Positions 1-9,700 of a stretch of DNA of 37,328 bases are shown in pieces. Both the position numbers and the translations under genes were made by a program. This DNA is from Pedobacter glucosidilyticus DSM 23534 (GTDB lineage: Bacteria > Bacteroidota > Bacteroidia > Sphingobacteriales > Sphingobacteriaceae), in assembly GCF_000425145.1 (NCBI RefSeq), contig NZ_AULF01000035.1, positions 1-37,328 of the forward strand. Direction: 5' to 3'. The stretch's first letter is position 1. Each line of letters opens with the position of its first letter. The notes below the pieces were generated by a model that saw only the letters and a program-made list of their open reading frames with translations, did no database searches and was not told the DNA's origin.

Positions 1-80
<80 letters not shown>

Positions 81-171
81 ATAATGTGGTTTGATACTAA
101 CTTTCGTTAATATTTGTTTTCTTCCGTCTCTAGGTTACTGATCTCTCAGTGTCGCTACGTTATATGATATC

Positions 172-183
172 TTTTTAAAGAAC
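172..183 (-). promoter_or_regulatory. boxA-like antitermination element in the rRNA leader
   Basis: The minus strand reads GTTCTTTAAAAA here, close to the E. coli rrn boxA (TGCTCTTTAACA). It lies between the rRNA promoters and the 16S start, as expected for a NusB/S10-dependent antitermination site. The call rests on motif similarity and position only. No convincing boxB-like stem was identified next to it. Confidence 0.45.
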
Positions 184-303
184 TTCTGCGCCGCCCTTCT
201 CAGTTTGGCTTCTATTTCCTTCCAGATAATTGCTTATCTTTCTAGTTTTTCTCTTTTATTAACTAGCTACAATCGCTGTAACTCTTCCTCCCTTTCGGGG
301 CTG

Positions 304-335
304 CAAAGGTAATCATTCTAATTTTATTACCAAAA
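304..335 (-). promoter_or_regulatory. rRNA operon promoter P1 (Bacteroidota type)
   Basis: On the minus strand TTTG (335-332) is followed, after 20 bp, by TACCTTTG (311-304). This matches the -33/-7 consensus of Bacteroidota primary sigma promoters. Just downstream the transcript would read GCAGCCCCGAAAGGG, a short C-rich stem closed by a GAAA loop. It is the promoter nearer to 16S, leaving a leader of roughly 220 nt. Confidence 0.8.
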
Positions 336-448
336 TGTTTTTGAAAAAATTTTCTCCTCTATTCTCTCTAGCTTCTCCCTCTATTTTCTCTAAACATCTT
401 TCCCCTCTTTCCCTCTCTCTATTTCAAACATTCCCCCCTTGCGGGCTG
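336..448. other. polypyrimidine/polypurine tract between the two rRNA promoters
   Basis: The plus strand is almost all C and T in runs such as CCCTCTCTCT, and the minus (transcript) strand is correspondingly purine-rich. It lies upstream of P1 and inside the leader made from P2. No reading frame is supported. The rest of 81-725 holds the rRNA leader, this tract and the bamD promoter; I see no gene in it. Confidence 0.6.
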
Positions 449-480
449 CAAAGGTGCATATCTTTTTTATTTATCACAAA
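449..480 (-). promoter_or_regulatory. rRNA operon promoter P2 (upstream tandem copy)
   Basis: On the minus strand TTTG (480-477), a 20-bp spacer and CACCTTTG (456-449) repeat the architecture of the P1 copy about 145 bp away. The -7 box has C in place of the first T. The downstream sequence again gives a small hairpin, CCCGCAAGGG with a GCAA loop. Same spacer, same box and same kind of initial hairpin argue for a genuine tandem promoter. Confidence 0.7.
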
Positions 481-690
481 TACTTCCTCATCTTTTTCAC
501 TAATCTAAACATAACTCTCTGATTTCCTTTATGAAAAAATTATTTTTAAGTCTTCAATTTAGCCTGCCGCACGGATAATGACGCTATATAAGTTATTTAG
601 AACAGAGTTTATCATGCTGTTTACTGTTAAATTCTGTTAAAGAGTTACATTAAATTATTTATCTACTATATATTAGTAGTTGTTAAAAAA

Positions 691-721
691 TTGACTTGTA
701 TTATTTATTAAACTATCTTTG
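691..721 (+). promoter_or_regulatory. bamD operon promoter
   Basis: TTG at 691-693, a 20-bp spacer and TATCTTTG at 714-721 match the Bacteroidota -33/-7 consensus. Only four bases (CAGC) separate the -7 box from the ATG at 726. Transcription would therefore begin at or within a few bases of the start codon. This also rules out the upstream in-frame TTG at 696 as the start. Confidence 0.8.
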
Positions 722-725
722 CAGC

Positions 726-1601
726 ATGTTAAAAAATAAAGGCTTAGCATTATTGGGATTAATATTATTATTTGTAGGATTAAGCCTAAGTAGTTGTAAA
801 AGCAAATTTGAGAAGCTTAGAACAAGTAATGATGTTGCTAAAAAGTATCAAGAGGCTATAAAACTTTATAATAAAAAAGATTATACCAAAGCATTAACTT
901 TATTTGATGACTTAGTACAAAGGTATAGAGGAAGATCTGAGGCAGAGGATTTATACTATTATTACGCCTATACTAATTATCAATTAAAAGACTATTTATC
1001 GGCTAGATATCATTTTAAAACTTTTGCAGACACTTATCCTAGTAGTCCTAAAGCTGAAGAATGTAGATTTATGACAGCGTATTGTTACTATCTTGATTCT
1101 CCGAATTTTTCATTGGATCAAGATAATACTTATAAAGCTATAGAGTCATTGCAATTATTCATCAATATTTATCCAAGAAGTGAAAGGGTAGCGGAAGCGA
1201 GTAAATTAATTTTAGACTTGCGTGATAAGTTGGAACGTAAATCTTACGCCAATGCTAAGTTATTTTTGGATATTGGAGATTACCAGGCAGCAGTGATTGC
1301 ATTTAGAAATTCTATGAAAGATTTTCCGGACACAAAGTTTGCTGAGGAGATGGAATATTTGATTATAGAAGCTCAATATCTTTACGCAAAAAATAGTAGA
1401 GAAATTAAGCAAGAAGATAGATATAATGAAGCTTTAGTTGAGTACGAGAGATTTACTGAAAAGTATCCTAATAGTGCTTATACGGAAAAAGCAAAAAAGC
1501 TTAAGGAAGACATATTAAAAGGAATAGCATTAACAAAGGAAATATTAGCTACATATTCAGAGAATAAAAAAGTAGAAAAAGAAGATGAACAACAACAATA
1601 A
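726..1601 (+). CDS. bamD: outer membrane assembly lipoprotein BamD
   Basis: A lipoprotein of the beta-barrel assembly machinery, which folds proteins such as SusC into the outer membrane. The start is set at the ATG at 726 because an in-frame TTG further upstream lies inside the promoter. From 726 the protein has 291 residues: a signal sequence with lipobox LSSC (Cys24), then a run of tetratricopeptide-like helices (around residues 40-240) with the NKKDYTKALTLFDDL pattern typical of BamD/YfiO. The C-terminal tail is charged and Gln-rich. It overlaps rpoZ by 17 bp and heads the operon bamD-rpoZ-coaBC-DUF4835-recN. Family assignment is strong; a role in barrel assembly is inferred from the family. 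Confidence 0.9.
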   Translation: MLKNKGLALLGLILLFVGLSLSSCKSKFEKLRTSNDVAKKYQEAIKLYNKKDYTKALTLFDDLVQRYRGRSEAEDLYYYYAYTNYQLKDYLSARYHFKTFADTYPSSPKAEECRFMTAYCYYLDSPNFSLDQDNTYKAIESLQLFINIYPRSERVAEASKLILDLRDKLERKSYANAKLFLDIGDYQAAVIAFRNSMKDFPDTKFAEEMEYLIIEAQYLYAKNSREIKQEDRYNEALVEYERFTEKYPNSAYTEKAKKLKEDILKGIALTKEILATYSENKKVEKEDEQQQ

Positions 1602-1917
1602 TAAGCCTACAGTTTCTAGTACAACTGTAACCAGAGATTTAAGACAATTAGATATTGAGACTGAGAATATCTATGAGTCTTTAGTTATTATCAGTAAAAG
1701 AGCCAACCAAATTGGAGCTAACTTAAAAGAAGAGCTTCACGGTAAATTAGCTGAGTTTGCAAGCTCTAATGACAATTTAGAGGAAGTGTTTGAAAACAGA
1801 GAGCAGATTGAAATCTCTAAGCACTATGAGAGAATGCCAAAAGCTTCTTTAATTGCTATTGACGAATTTATTCATGGTAAAGTTTACCACAGAAATCCTT
1901 CTAAAGAACAAAAATAA
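1585..1917 (+). CDS. rpoZ: DNA-directed RNA polymerase omega subunit (Rpb6-like)
   Basis: A 110-residue omega subunit of RNA polymerase, the homologue of eukaryotic Rpb6, which helps assemble and stabilise the beta' subunit. The core NIYESLVIISKRANQIG is the conserved omega helix. The longer, acidic middle (around residues 50-75) and the KASLIAIDEFIHGKV end are usual for the Bacteroidota form. The start overlaps the end of bamD by 17 bp, so translation is probably coupled. The N-terminus is a run of asparagines (MNNNNNK), which is low complexity and likely disordered. Confidence 0.9.
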   Translation: MNNNNNKPTVSSTTVTRDLRQLDIETENIYESLVIISKRANQIGANLKEELHGKLAEFASSNDNLEEVFENREQIEISKHYERMPKASLIAIDEFIHGKVYHRNPSKEQK

Positions 1918-1975
1918 TTTGTTTTATATTTGGCTTTAGAGGCTGAGCGTTTTAGCAAAAAGCCTAAATAATTAA

Positions 1976-1992
1976 CTCTTAAATGTTAAGAG
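1976..1992 (+). other. small hairpin between rpoZ and coaBC
   Basis: CTCTTAA, a three-base loop and TTAAGAG form a perfect 7-bp stem 20 bp before coaBC, followed by AAATTTT. The stem is AT-rich with a short T run, so it is at best a weak terminator or an mRNA processing site inside the operon. Confidence 0.35.
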
Positions 1993-2013
1993 AAATTTTA
2001 AGACTTTTTGATG

Positions 2014-3207
2014 ATGCTTGAAGGAAAAAACATATTACTTGGCGTTTGTGGCAGTATAGCAAGTTACAAATCGGCAGAATTAACTAGATTACTTGTTAAA
2101 GCTGGTGCAAACGTCAAAATAGTAATGACTCATGATGCTAAAGCATTTATAACTCCTCTAACCTTATCTACCCTATCAAAAAATCAAGTATTTTCTACAT
2201 ATTATCAGGCCGATACAGGCCAGTGGAATAACCATGTTGAATTGGCTTTGTGGGCAGATTTAATATTAATTGCCCCTATCACGGCTAATACTTTAGCCAA
2301 ATTTGCTTCTGGAGGATGTGATAACTTATTAAGTGCATGTTATCTGTCTGCAAAATGTCCTATTATGTTTGCTCCTGCTATGGATTTAGATATGTGGAAG
2401 CATCCATCAACCCAAAAAAATATCCAAACCTTATTAAATTACGGAAATTTTATGATTAAACCTGGCAAAGGAGAACTAGCCAGTGGTCTTTATGGAGAAG
2501 GTAGAATGGAAGAACCGGAAGCTATATATCAACAGGTCATTCATCATTTCGAGTATGAACAACTATTGAAGGGTAAACATATTTTAGTAACGGCTGGACC
2601 AACTTTTGAACCGATAGACCCTGTTAGGTTTATTGGGAATCATTCATCCGGAAAAATGGGCTTTGCTATTGCCGAGCTTTGTGCACAACTTGGTGCAAGC
2701 GTAAGTTTGATTAGTGGACCAGTAGCTTTAGAAATTTATCATCCAAATATTGAAAGGGTTACTGTAATTACAGCAGAGGATATGCTAAATGCTGTTGATT
2801 ATGCTTTTGCTAACTGTGATGCTTGTATTATGAGCGCAGCAGTTGCAGATTACACTCCGCTACAGAAGGCTGAACAAAAAATAAAAAAAAATGATACCGA
2901 ATTTAATATCACTCTAAAAAAAACAACTGATATTCTTCAATATTTAGGCTCTATCAAAAAAAATCAAATTTTAGTTGGTTTTGCTTTAGAAACAGAAAAT
3001 GAAGAAGAACATGCTAAAATTAAATTGCAAAAGAAAAATCTAGACTTCATTGTTTTAAATTCATTAAAGGATGAAGGTGCTGGTTTTGGAGGTGATTTAA
3101 ATAAAATAACCATTATTCAGAAAGATGGGGCAACAACTTATTATGATTTAAAATCAAAATCTGAAGTTGCTCAAGACATCATCAATACATTAATAAAATA
3201 TTTATGA
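2014..3207 (+). CDS. coaBC: bifunctional phosphopantothenoylcysteine decarboxylase / phosphopantothenate-cysteine ligase
   Basis: Catalyses two successive steps of coenzyme A synthesis: joining cysteine to phosphopantothenate (CoaB) and FMN-dependent decarboxylation to phosphopantetheine (CoaC). The CoaC flavoprotein half covers about residues 1-185, with GVCGSIASYKSAEL, the NHVELA histidine and the APAMDLDMW motif. The CoaB half begins near VTAGPTFEPIDPVRFIGN and continues to the C-terminus. Three start codons lie in tandem (TTG 2008, ATG 2011, ATG 2014); the last gives the usual MLEGKNILLG beginning, but 2011 is equally possible. Length (397 residues) is normal. Its stop overlaps the next start (ATGA). 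Confidence 0.93.
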   Translation: MLEGKNILLGVCGSIASYKSAELTRLLVKAGANVKIVMTHDAKAFITPLTLSTLSKNQVFSTYYQADTGQWNNHVELALWADLILIAPITANTLAKFASGGCDNLLSACYLSAKCPIMFAPAMDLDMWKHPSTQKNIQTLLNYGNFMIKPGKGELASGLYGEGRMEEPEAIYQQVIHHFEYEQLLKGKHILVTAGPTFEPIDPVRFIGNHSSGKMGFAIAELCAQLGASVSLISGPVALEIYHPNIERVTVITAEDMLNAVDYAFANCDACIMSAAVADYTPLQKAEQKIKKNDTEFNITLKKTTDILQYLGSIKKNQILVGFALETENEEEHAKIKLQKKNLDFIVLNSLKDEGAGFGGDLNKITIIQKDGATTYYDLKSKSEVAQDIINTLIKYL

Positions 3208-4103
3208 AGCATTATCTTTTTAGCTTGATACTTTGCATTACGTCTTACATGTCTTATGCTCAGGATTTAAATGCTAGGGTGCAAATATTATCTCCTCAAA
3301 TTCAAAATACTAATAAAAGGCCTTTGGAAGTATTAGAAACTGCCATGTCAGATTTTCTTAACAATAGAAAATGGTGTGGAGACGAGCTTTTAGCTACAGA
3401 GAGAATAGACTGCAATTTTGTTATCAATCTTAAAGAGTGGGATGGCTCTAGTAATTTTAAAGCTGAAGCACAAATTATTAGTAGCAGACCTGTTTTTAAC
3501 AGCTCCTACAATACTACTTTGTTAAGCATTAATGATAAAAATTTTGATTTCTCTTATTCAGAAGGACAACCCCTTGATTTTTCTGACCAAAATTTCATTA
3601 ACAATTTAAGCTCGATGCTGGCATTTTATGCTTATGTAATTGTTGGACTTGATTATGATAGTTTTAATAAGCTAGGTGGCACTAACTATTTTAACAAAGC
3701 ACAAGATGTTTTAAACAATGCGCAAAATGCTCCATTTTCTGGCTGGAAAGCTTTTGAAGGTTTGAGAAACAGGTATTGGTTAGTAGAAAATATTACAAGT
3801 AAGAATTTCTTACCGTTAAGAGAAATTATTTATGATTACCATAGAGAAGGCTTAGATATGATGGCGGAAAATGTAACAAAAGCCCGAAAAACTATTTTAT
3901 CCACTTTAGCAAAGATATCTGAAATAGATAAACAAAGGCAGGGTGCTATGTTTAATCAAGCATTTTTTACTGCTAAAGCAGATGAAATTACCAATATTTT
4001 TTCAAAATCAGACCCATCTGAAAAATTAAAAGTATACAATATTTTAGTTGTTGCAGACCCCGCAAATACCAATACTTACGAAGCATTAAAAAACAACAAA
4101 TAG
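3204..4103 (+). CDS. DUF4835 family secreted protein (PorD-type)
   Basis: A 299-residue protein with an N-terminal signal peptide (MKHYLFSLILCITSYMSYAQ), predicted to act in the periplasm or outer membrane. The pattern NARVQILSPQIQNTNKRPLEVLETAMSDFLNNRKW is recognisable as DUF4835, a Bacteroidota family that usually lies between coaBC and recN. Some annotations link this family to the type IX secretion system as PorD; I recall that naming but cannot check it here. The start codon overlaps the coaBC stop, so the two are translationally coupled. A conserved CGDELL...DCNF segment holds two cysteines that could form a disulfide. Confidence 0.8.
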   Translation: MKHYLFSLILCITSYMSYAQDLNARVQILSPQIQNTNKRPLEVLETAMSDFLNNRKWCGDELLATERIDCNFVINLKEWDGSSNFKAEAQIISSRPVFNSSYNTTLLSINDKNFDFSYSEGQPLDFSDQNFINNLSSMLAFYAYVIVGLDYDSFNKLGGTNYFNKAQDVLNNAQNAPFSGWKAFEGLRNRYWLVENITSKNFLPLREIIYDYHREGLDMMAENVTKARKTILSTLAKISEIDKQRQGAMFNQAFFTAKADEITNIFSKSDPSEKLKVYNILVVADPANTNTYEALKNNK

Positions 4104-4110
4104 ATTAGCT

Positions 4111-5772
4111 ATGCTAAGCAGATTACATATTAAGAATTATGCACTTATAGATTCATTAGATATTTCTTTTGATGAGCATTTAAATATTCTTACCGGAGAA
4201 ACTGGGGCGGGAAAATCTATTATTTTAGGTGCTTTAGGTCTTATTTTAGGTCAAAGAGCAGAAGGTAAATACTTCTTTAACCAGCAGAAGAAATGCATTA
4301 TTGAAGGTTTTTTCCGAGTAAAAAACTACCAATTAAATGGCTTTTTTGAAGAAAAAGATTTAGATTATGAAGAAGAGACCGTTCTGAGAAGAGAAATATC
4401 TTTAGATGGAAAATCAAGAGCTTTCATTAATGATACCCCGGTTAATTTAACTACGCTGAAACAAGTTGGCGAACATCTGATAGATATCCACTCTCAACAT
4501 GCTACTTTAGAAATCAGTAACCAACAGTTTCAGCTATTGGTAGTGGACTTAATGGCAAATCATCAAGAATTACTTGAAAACTATAAATCATTTTATAAAA
4601 CTTATAAAAAGAAAGTTAAACAACTTGATGTATTGATTGAACAAAGTGAAAAAGAAAAAGCAGAACTTGATTATTTGCAATTTCAATTTAATGAGCTTGA
4701 GCAAGCAAAACTTAGTACAGATGAGCAAGAAAATCTGGAGCAAGAGTTGCAAAGATTAAATCATGCAGAAGAGATAAAATCTAATCTTTTAAATGCTTCT
4801 ACCCTATTACAAAATCAAGAAATTAATGCTTTAAGTTTAATAAAAGAAGCATCAAACCAATTACAGCAAGCTGAAAAGTATCAACAAGATATAAGCGCTT
4901 TAGGTGAAAGATTGAAAAGTTGTTTAATAGAACTAAAAGATATAGCCAATGAAGTAGAGGATTTAGAACAAACTATATCTTTTGATGAGAATAAAGCTAC
5001 TTTGGTAAGTGACAGGTTAGATTTAATTTACAATTTACAAAAGAAGCATCGCGTTAGTAGTAATCAAGAACTTTTAAATTATCAGGAAGAGTTATCATCC
5101 AAACTTAATAAAATTCTTTTTGCTGATGAAGACATAGAACGCTTGCAAAAAGAGATACAAGAAGAAAAACTTACTCTTATAAAACAAGCTAAAACTATCA
5201 GCTTAAACAGAATAAATGCTATTCCTGCTATAGAAGATTATATCATCAAAATTTTAACAGAGATTGGTATGGCTAATGCCGATGTTAAGCTTGAACAATG
5301 GGTTAAAGAAGAAGATAACTTTGACCAAGATGGGATAGACCAAATCAAGTTTTTATTTAGTGCAAATAAGGGCCATCAGTTACAAGAATTGAGCAAGGTT
5401 GCTTCTGGAGGAGAGTTATCTAGGTTGATGTTGAGCATTAAATCTTTGATTGCTAAGAAAACTGCTTTACCTACCATTATTTTTGATGAGATTGATACTG
5501 GAGTATCTGGAGAAGTGGCTCATAAGGTGGGCAATATTATGGAAAAGCTAGCCGAAGATATGCAGGTAATTACGATTACGCATTTACCACAAATGGCGAG
5601 TAAAGGAAAGTCTCATTATTATGTGTACAAAGAAATAAAAGACGATTTCACTTATTCTCAGATTAAAAAACTTAACAACGAAGAACGTATTTTGGAGATA
5701 GCCAAAATGCTAAGTGGAGAACATCCAAAAGATTCTGCAATACAAAATGCCAAAGAATTATTATATGGATAA
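4111..5772 (+). CDS. recN: DNA repair protein RecN (SMC-like ATPase)
   Basis: A 553-residue cytoplasmic ATPase of the SMC/RecF/RecN class that acts in recombinational double-strand-break repair. The Walker A motif is GETGAGKS at residues 29-36. A long coiled-coil region runs from about 155 to 360 and is rich in E, K, Q and L. The C-terminal head has the signature KVASGGELSRLMLSIK and Walker B TIIFDEIDTGVSG, followed by ITHLPQMAS. All ATPase elements are present and length is typical. It is seven bases after the DUF4835 gene and ends the operon. Confidence 0.95.
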   Translation: MLSRLHIKNYALIDSLDISFDEHLNILTGETGAGKSIILGALGLILGQRAEGKYFFNQQKKCIIEGFFRVKNYQLNGFFEEKDLDYEEETVLRREISLDGKSRAFINDTPVNLTTLKQVGEHLIDIHSQHATLEISNQQFQLLVVDLMANHQELLENYKSFYKTYKKKVKQLDVLIEQSEKEKAELDYLQFQFNELEQAKLSTDEQENLEQELQRLNHAEEIKSNLLNASTLLQNQEINALSLIKEASNQLQQAEKYQQDISALGERLKSCLIELKDIANEVEDLEQTISFDENKATLVSDRLDLIYNLQKKHRVSSNQELLNYQEELSSKLNKILFADEDIERLQKEIQEEKLTLIKQAKTISLNRINAIPAIEDYIIKILTEIGMANADVKLEQWVKEEDNFDQDGIDQIKFLFSANKGHQLQELSKVASGGELSRLMLSIKSLIAKKTALPTIIFDEIDTGVSGEVAHKVGNIMEKLAEDMQVITITHLPQMASKGKSHYYVYKEIKDDFTYSQIKKLNNEERILEIAKMLSGEHPKDSAIQNAKELLYG

Positions 5773-5851
5773 ATTTCAACATCCATAAAATTTTATAATC
5801 TTTACACATTCAAATTACAAATAGGCTTAATAGCTAAAAAAGAATTAAAAT

Positions 5852-6676
5852 ATGGCTTATAATTTATTAAAAGGGAAACGTGGTATCATCACAGGTGCTT
5901 TAGACGAAAACTCTATTGCATGGAAAGTTGCTGAGAAAGCTCATGAAGAAGGCGCTACTTTTGTATTGACCAACGCTCCTATAGCAATGCGTATGGGAGA
6001 AATAAATAAACTTGCTGAGAAAACTAACTCGCAAATTATCCCGGCTGATGCAACTAGCATAGATGATTTAACGAACCTTTATACTCAGGCTCAAGAAGTT
6101 TTAGGTGGTAAAATAGATTTCGTTTTACACTCTATAGGTATGAGTGTGAATATCCGTAAAAAAATTCCTTATACTGAGTCTAACTACGAGTATTTTGCAA
6201 AAGGCATTGATGTATCTGCTATGTCTTTACATAAAATGCTTGCGGTTGCAAAAAAATTAGATGCAATAAACGAAGGTGGAAGTGTGGTTGCCTTAACTTA
6301 TATGGCTGCACAACGTACTTATCCTTTCTATACCGATATGGCTGATATTAAAGCTATGTTAGAATCTATAGCCAGAAGTTTTGGTTACCATTACGGATTA
6401 GAGAAAAAAGTACGTATCAATACGGTTTCTCAATCACCAACAAAAACAACTGCAGGAACAGGAATTAAAGGTTTTGGCGATTTCTATGATTTTGCTGATA
6501 AAATTGCTCCTCTAGGTAATGCTGATGCAGAATCTTGTGCAGATTATTGTATTACCTTGTTCTCTGATTTAACCAGAATGGTTACCATGCAGAATTTATT
6601 CCATGACGGTGGTTACTCATCAACTGGTGTAAGTATGGAAGTAATGACAGCTATTGGAGCTGGCGAAGAAGGATAA
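5852..6676 (+). CDS. fabI: enoyl-[acyl-carrier-protein] reductase (NADH), FabI
   Basis: Reduces enoyl-ACP in the last step of each fatty acid elongation cycle. A short-chain dehydrogenase fold of 274 residues with the N-terminal GALDENSIAWKVA cofactor region, and a Tyr-x6-Lys pair in FYTDMADIKAMLESIARSFG that matches the FabI active site. The SQSPTKTTAGTGIKGF loop is the Bacteroidota form of the substrate-binding region. It lies 79 bp after recN with no clear consensus promoter between, so it may be transcribed with it or independently. A strong hairpin follows the gene. Confidence 0.93.
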   Translation: MAYNLLKGKRGIITGALDENSIAWKVAEKAHEEGATFVLTNAPIAMRMGEINKLAEKTNSQIIPADATSIDDLTNLYTQAQEVLGGKIDFVLHSIGMSVNIRKKIPYTESNYEYFAKGIDVSAMSLHKMLAVAKKLDAINEGGSVVALTYMAAQRTYPFYTDMADIKAMLESIARSFGYHYGLEKKVRINTVSQSPTKTTAGTGIKGFGDFYDFADKIAPLGNADAESCADYCITLFSDLTRMVTMQNLFHDGGYSSTGVSMEVMTAIGAGEEG

Positions 6677-6707
6677 TGTATAAGATTAATACCAAGTAAA
6701 CATAAGC

Positions 6708-6752
6708 AATAAAAGAAATGCCTTTAATTAAATTAGAGGCATTTCTTTTATT
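6708..6752. terminator. bidirectional terminator between fabI and the DUF2723 gene
   Basis: A perfect 16-bp inverted repeat (6708-6723 with 6737-6752, centred on GAAATGCCT/AGGCATTTC) encloses a 13-base loop. Its outer arms are A/T runs, so both strands end in T-rich tracts. It lies between the converging 3' ends of fabI (6676) and the leftward gene ending at 6791 and can serve both. Confidence 0.8.
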
Positions 6753-6790
6753 AAACATTTCTGTTCTTTTTATAAGGCTAGGTTTGTCTA

Positions 6791-9700
6791 CTACCTACTC
6801 ATCCCAAATTTTCTTTCATAATTACTCAACAAAGTATTTATCTCTTTATTTAGCGATGCTTCTCCATTCCGTTTGGTAATATCATCAAACTGGGCCAATA
6901 CAAATAAACCAAGTTGAATATCTCTCATACCTAAGTTTTCTTTATTTTGTGTTAAGCTGTAATGATAATCTAGCTCACCTTTTATTAAATCTTTACTTTG
7001 CGCTAGCAACTTAGCCGCCTCTTGTTTCAATCCTACTTGATACATCAAATCAACCAGTTCATATTTACTAAGCGCAAAATTAGAATCATAAGTAGTATAA
7101 ATAGGTAACTTATCCAAACACTCTTTTAAAACGTTTCTAGCACTATCTGTTTTGCCCTCAAATATTAAATTTCTAGCTAACTCTGTAAATTTATTTACAG
7201 ATAAGTAGACCATTTTGGTTGATTCAGGGTCTAAATAAGACGCTGTTTTCATGTTACCCCAAATAAATTTACTCATCATATTTTGATACATAGCAGTGGT
7301 ATTTACCACATCAGTTTCTGATAATGGATTATTATCATTGATCACTGCTTTGTTTTTAGGCAATAATCTTAAGGCAAAACCTTCATTATATAAGTATTTA
7401 TCTAAGCCAAAGAAATTGCTGCTAGGCACAGTAAACGCGAAATAAATAGGACGCTCCCATTTGTTATGAATCAAGATATCCAAAAATGCCAATTGACCTT
7501 TTGTAATATAATTTCCTGGAAACTGCCATTCTAAAGCAGGAACAATTTCTGCCGCATTACTTAAGGTTTTTGTCTTTAAAACCTCATCTGCATTTACAGT
7601 AAGTTTAAAATTCTTGGTAGGCAAGAAGTTTTCTTGCTTACCGCTTTGATATTGAACTTTAGCTTCCGGATTATCTGAAGTAATAAATTCAAAGATATCA
7701 CTCAATTCTTGATTTCCTGTAAGATTAAAATCCTGATAAAAAAGCACATCACGTGTACCAGTTACATAAGCTGATGAATCCATCGTGATAGGTAATGGTT
7801 GTGAAGCATTAAAAGGCTTTCTTAATTGGTTGATATACCAATCTGTATCAAATAAGCTTAAATTTACTATTCTTACATCAGGTCTAAAATTCTCAACCTC
7901 TTGTACATACCATAAAGGATAAGTATCGTTGTCTCCGTAAGTAAATAAGATGGCATTAGGGGCGCAACTATTTAAATAATTTTTTGCCAAGTCTCTTGCG
8001 GTAGTTTTCCCAGATCTATCATGATCATCCCACTCTTCGCTTGCCATTAATACTGGAGCTGCCAGCAAACAAACCACAGTTGCCAAAGCACCAGCAGTTT
8101 TAGCATTGAAGAATTTACTCAACCACTCGCTAATGGCAAATACACCCAAACCTATCCAAATGGCAAATGCATAAAAAGAACCTGCATAAGCATAATCTCT
8201 TTCACGCGGTTGGTTTGGTGTTTGATTTAGATATAAAACAATAGCTAAACCTGTAAAGAAAAATAATAAAGCTACAACACCAGCATCTTTTTGATTACGT
8301 TTAAAGTGCCAGAAGGCGCCTAGAATCCCTAAAATAAGAGGTAAAAAGTATAATTTATTATTGGCCTTATTTTCTGTCATGCTTTTAGGTAGGTTATTTT
8401 GGTCGCCTAAACGTAAAGCATCAAGAGGTTTTATGCCACTTATCCAATTACCTTTGGTATAATCTCCAATTCCTTGCTCATCGTTTTGCCTTCCAGCAAA
8501 ATTCCATAAGAAATAACGCATATACATAAACCCGACCTGATACGTACTAAAAAAGCCGATATTATGTTTAAAACTAGGACTTTCATCAGGTCCCATATCT
8601 AACCAATCACGATAAACGGCAACGTGGTTTCCTTCCTCACTATAAACTCTTGGAAATAATGTATTTCTATCATAAACATAAGATTGTTTCTTGCCTGTTA
8701 CCTCATATTTATCATTGCCCTTACGATAGCTTGTTGAACCCTCTTTGGAATCTATAACTTTACTATCAAAGTATTGCCCGTATAACAGAGGTCTATCACC
8801 ATACTGCTCTCTGTTTAAATAACCCAATAAAGCAAATACATTTTCAGGATCGCTATTATTTAAATTGGTATCAGCTTTAGCCCTAATCACAATCATAGCA
8901 TAAGAGCTGTAACCAAAAATGATAAGTAAAAAAGAGAGAACCGCTAAATTTAAAACTGGCTTGCTTTTTTGAACAGAATAGTAAAGCAGCCAAGCCACAG
9001 CTCCAACAATAAGGAAAGCAAAAAAGATAACACCGGTACCAAAGCCCATACCTAGTGTATTTACAAAGAACAAATCGAAATTTGCAGCAAATTTTACTAA
9101 ATATTGGATGATACCATATTGGATAAAACCTAAAACAACCACACCAATAATTAAAGCTATAAAGGTACCTTTGGTAGTAGCTTGCTTTGTTCTTCTAAAA
9201 TAATAAATAACCGCCATAGCAGGTATCACTAAAAGATTTAGCAAGTGAATACCAATAGATAAACCCATGATGTAGGCTATAAATAACAGCCATTTATCTG
9301 CCTGAGGTTCATCTGCATGGGCATCCCATTTTAAAATGGCCCAAAAAACCACTGCTGTAGAAAGCGATGACATCGCATAAACTTCTGCCTCAACTGCTGA
9401 AAACCAAAACGTATCAGAAAAAGTATAAGCTAATGCACCTACCAAACCTGCTCCCATAATGGTAATAAGCTGTGCCAATGTAGGTTCTTGCTTTCCTGGC
9501 ATTACAACTTTCTTTGCTAAGGCTGTTATTGTCCAGAAGAGGAATAAAATAGTTGCCGCACTAGATAAAGCAGAACTCATATTCACCCAAAAAGCTATCT
9601 TATCCTCGCTGCCAGCAAAAAGACTAAAAATTCTTCCAATCATTAAAAATAAAGGAGCGCCAGGCTGGTGTACTACTTGTAATCTATACGCTGCAGAGAT

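Noticed and set aside
531-578. 15-codon frame MKKLFLSLQFSLPHG upstream of the rRNA promoters
   Set aside because: Too short, no promoter and no neighbour link; it looks like chance.
696-725. Upstream in-frame TTG start for bamD
   Set aside because: It lies between the -33 and -7 boxes of a consensus promoter, and the extra residues would precede a complete lipoprotein signal.
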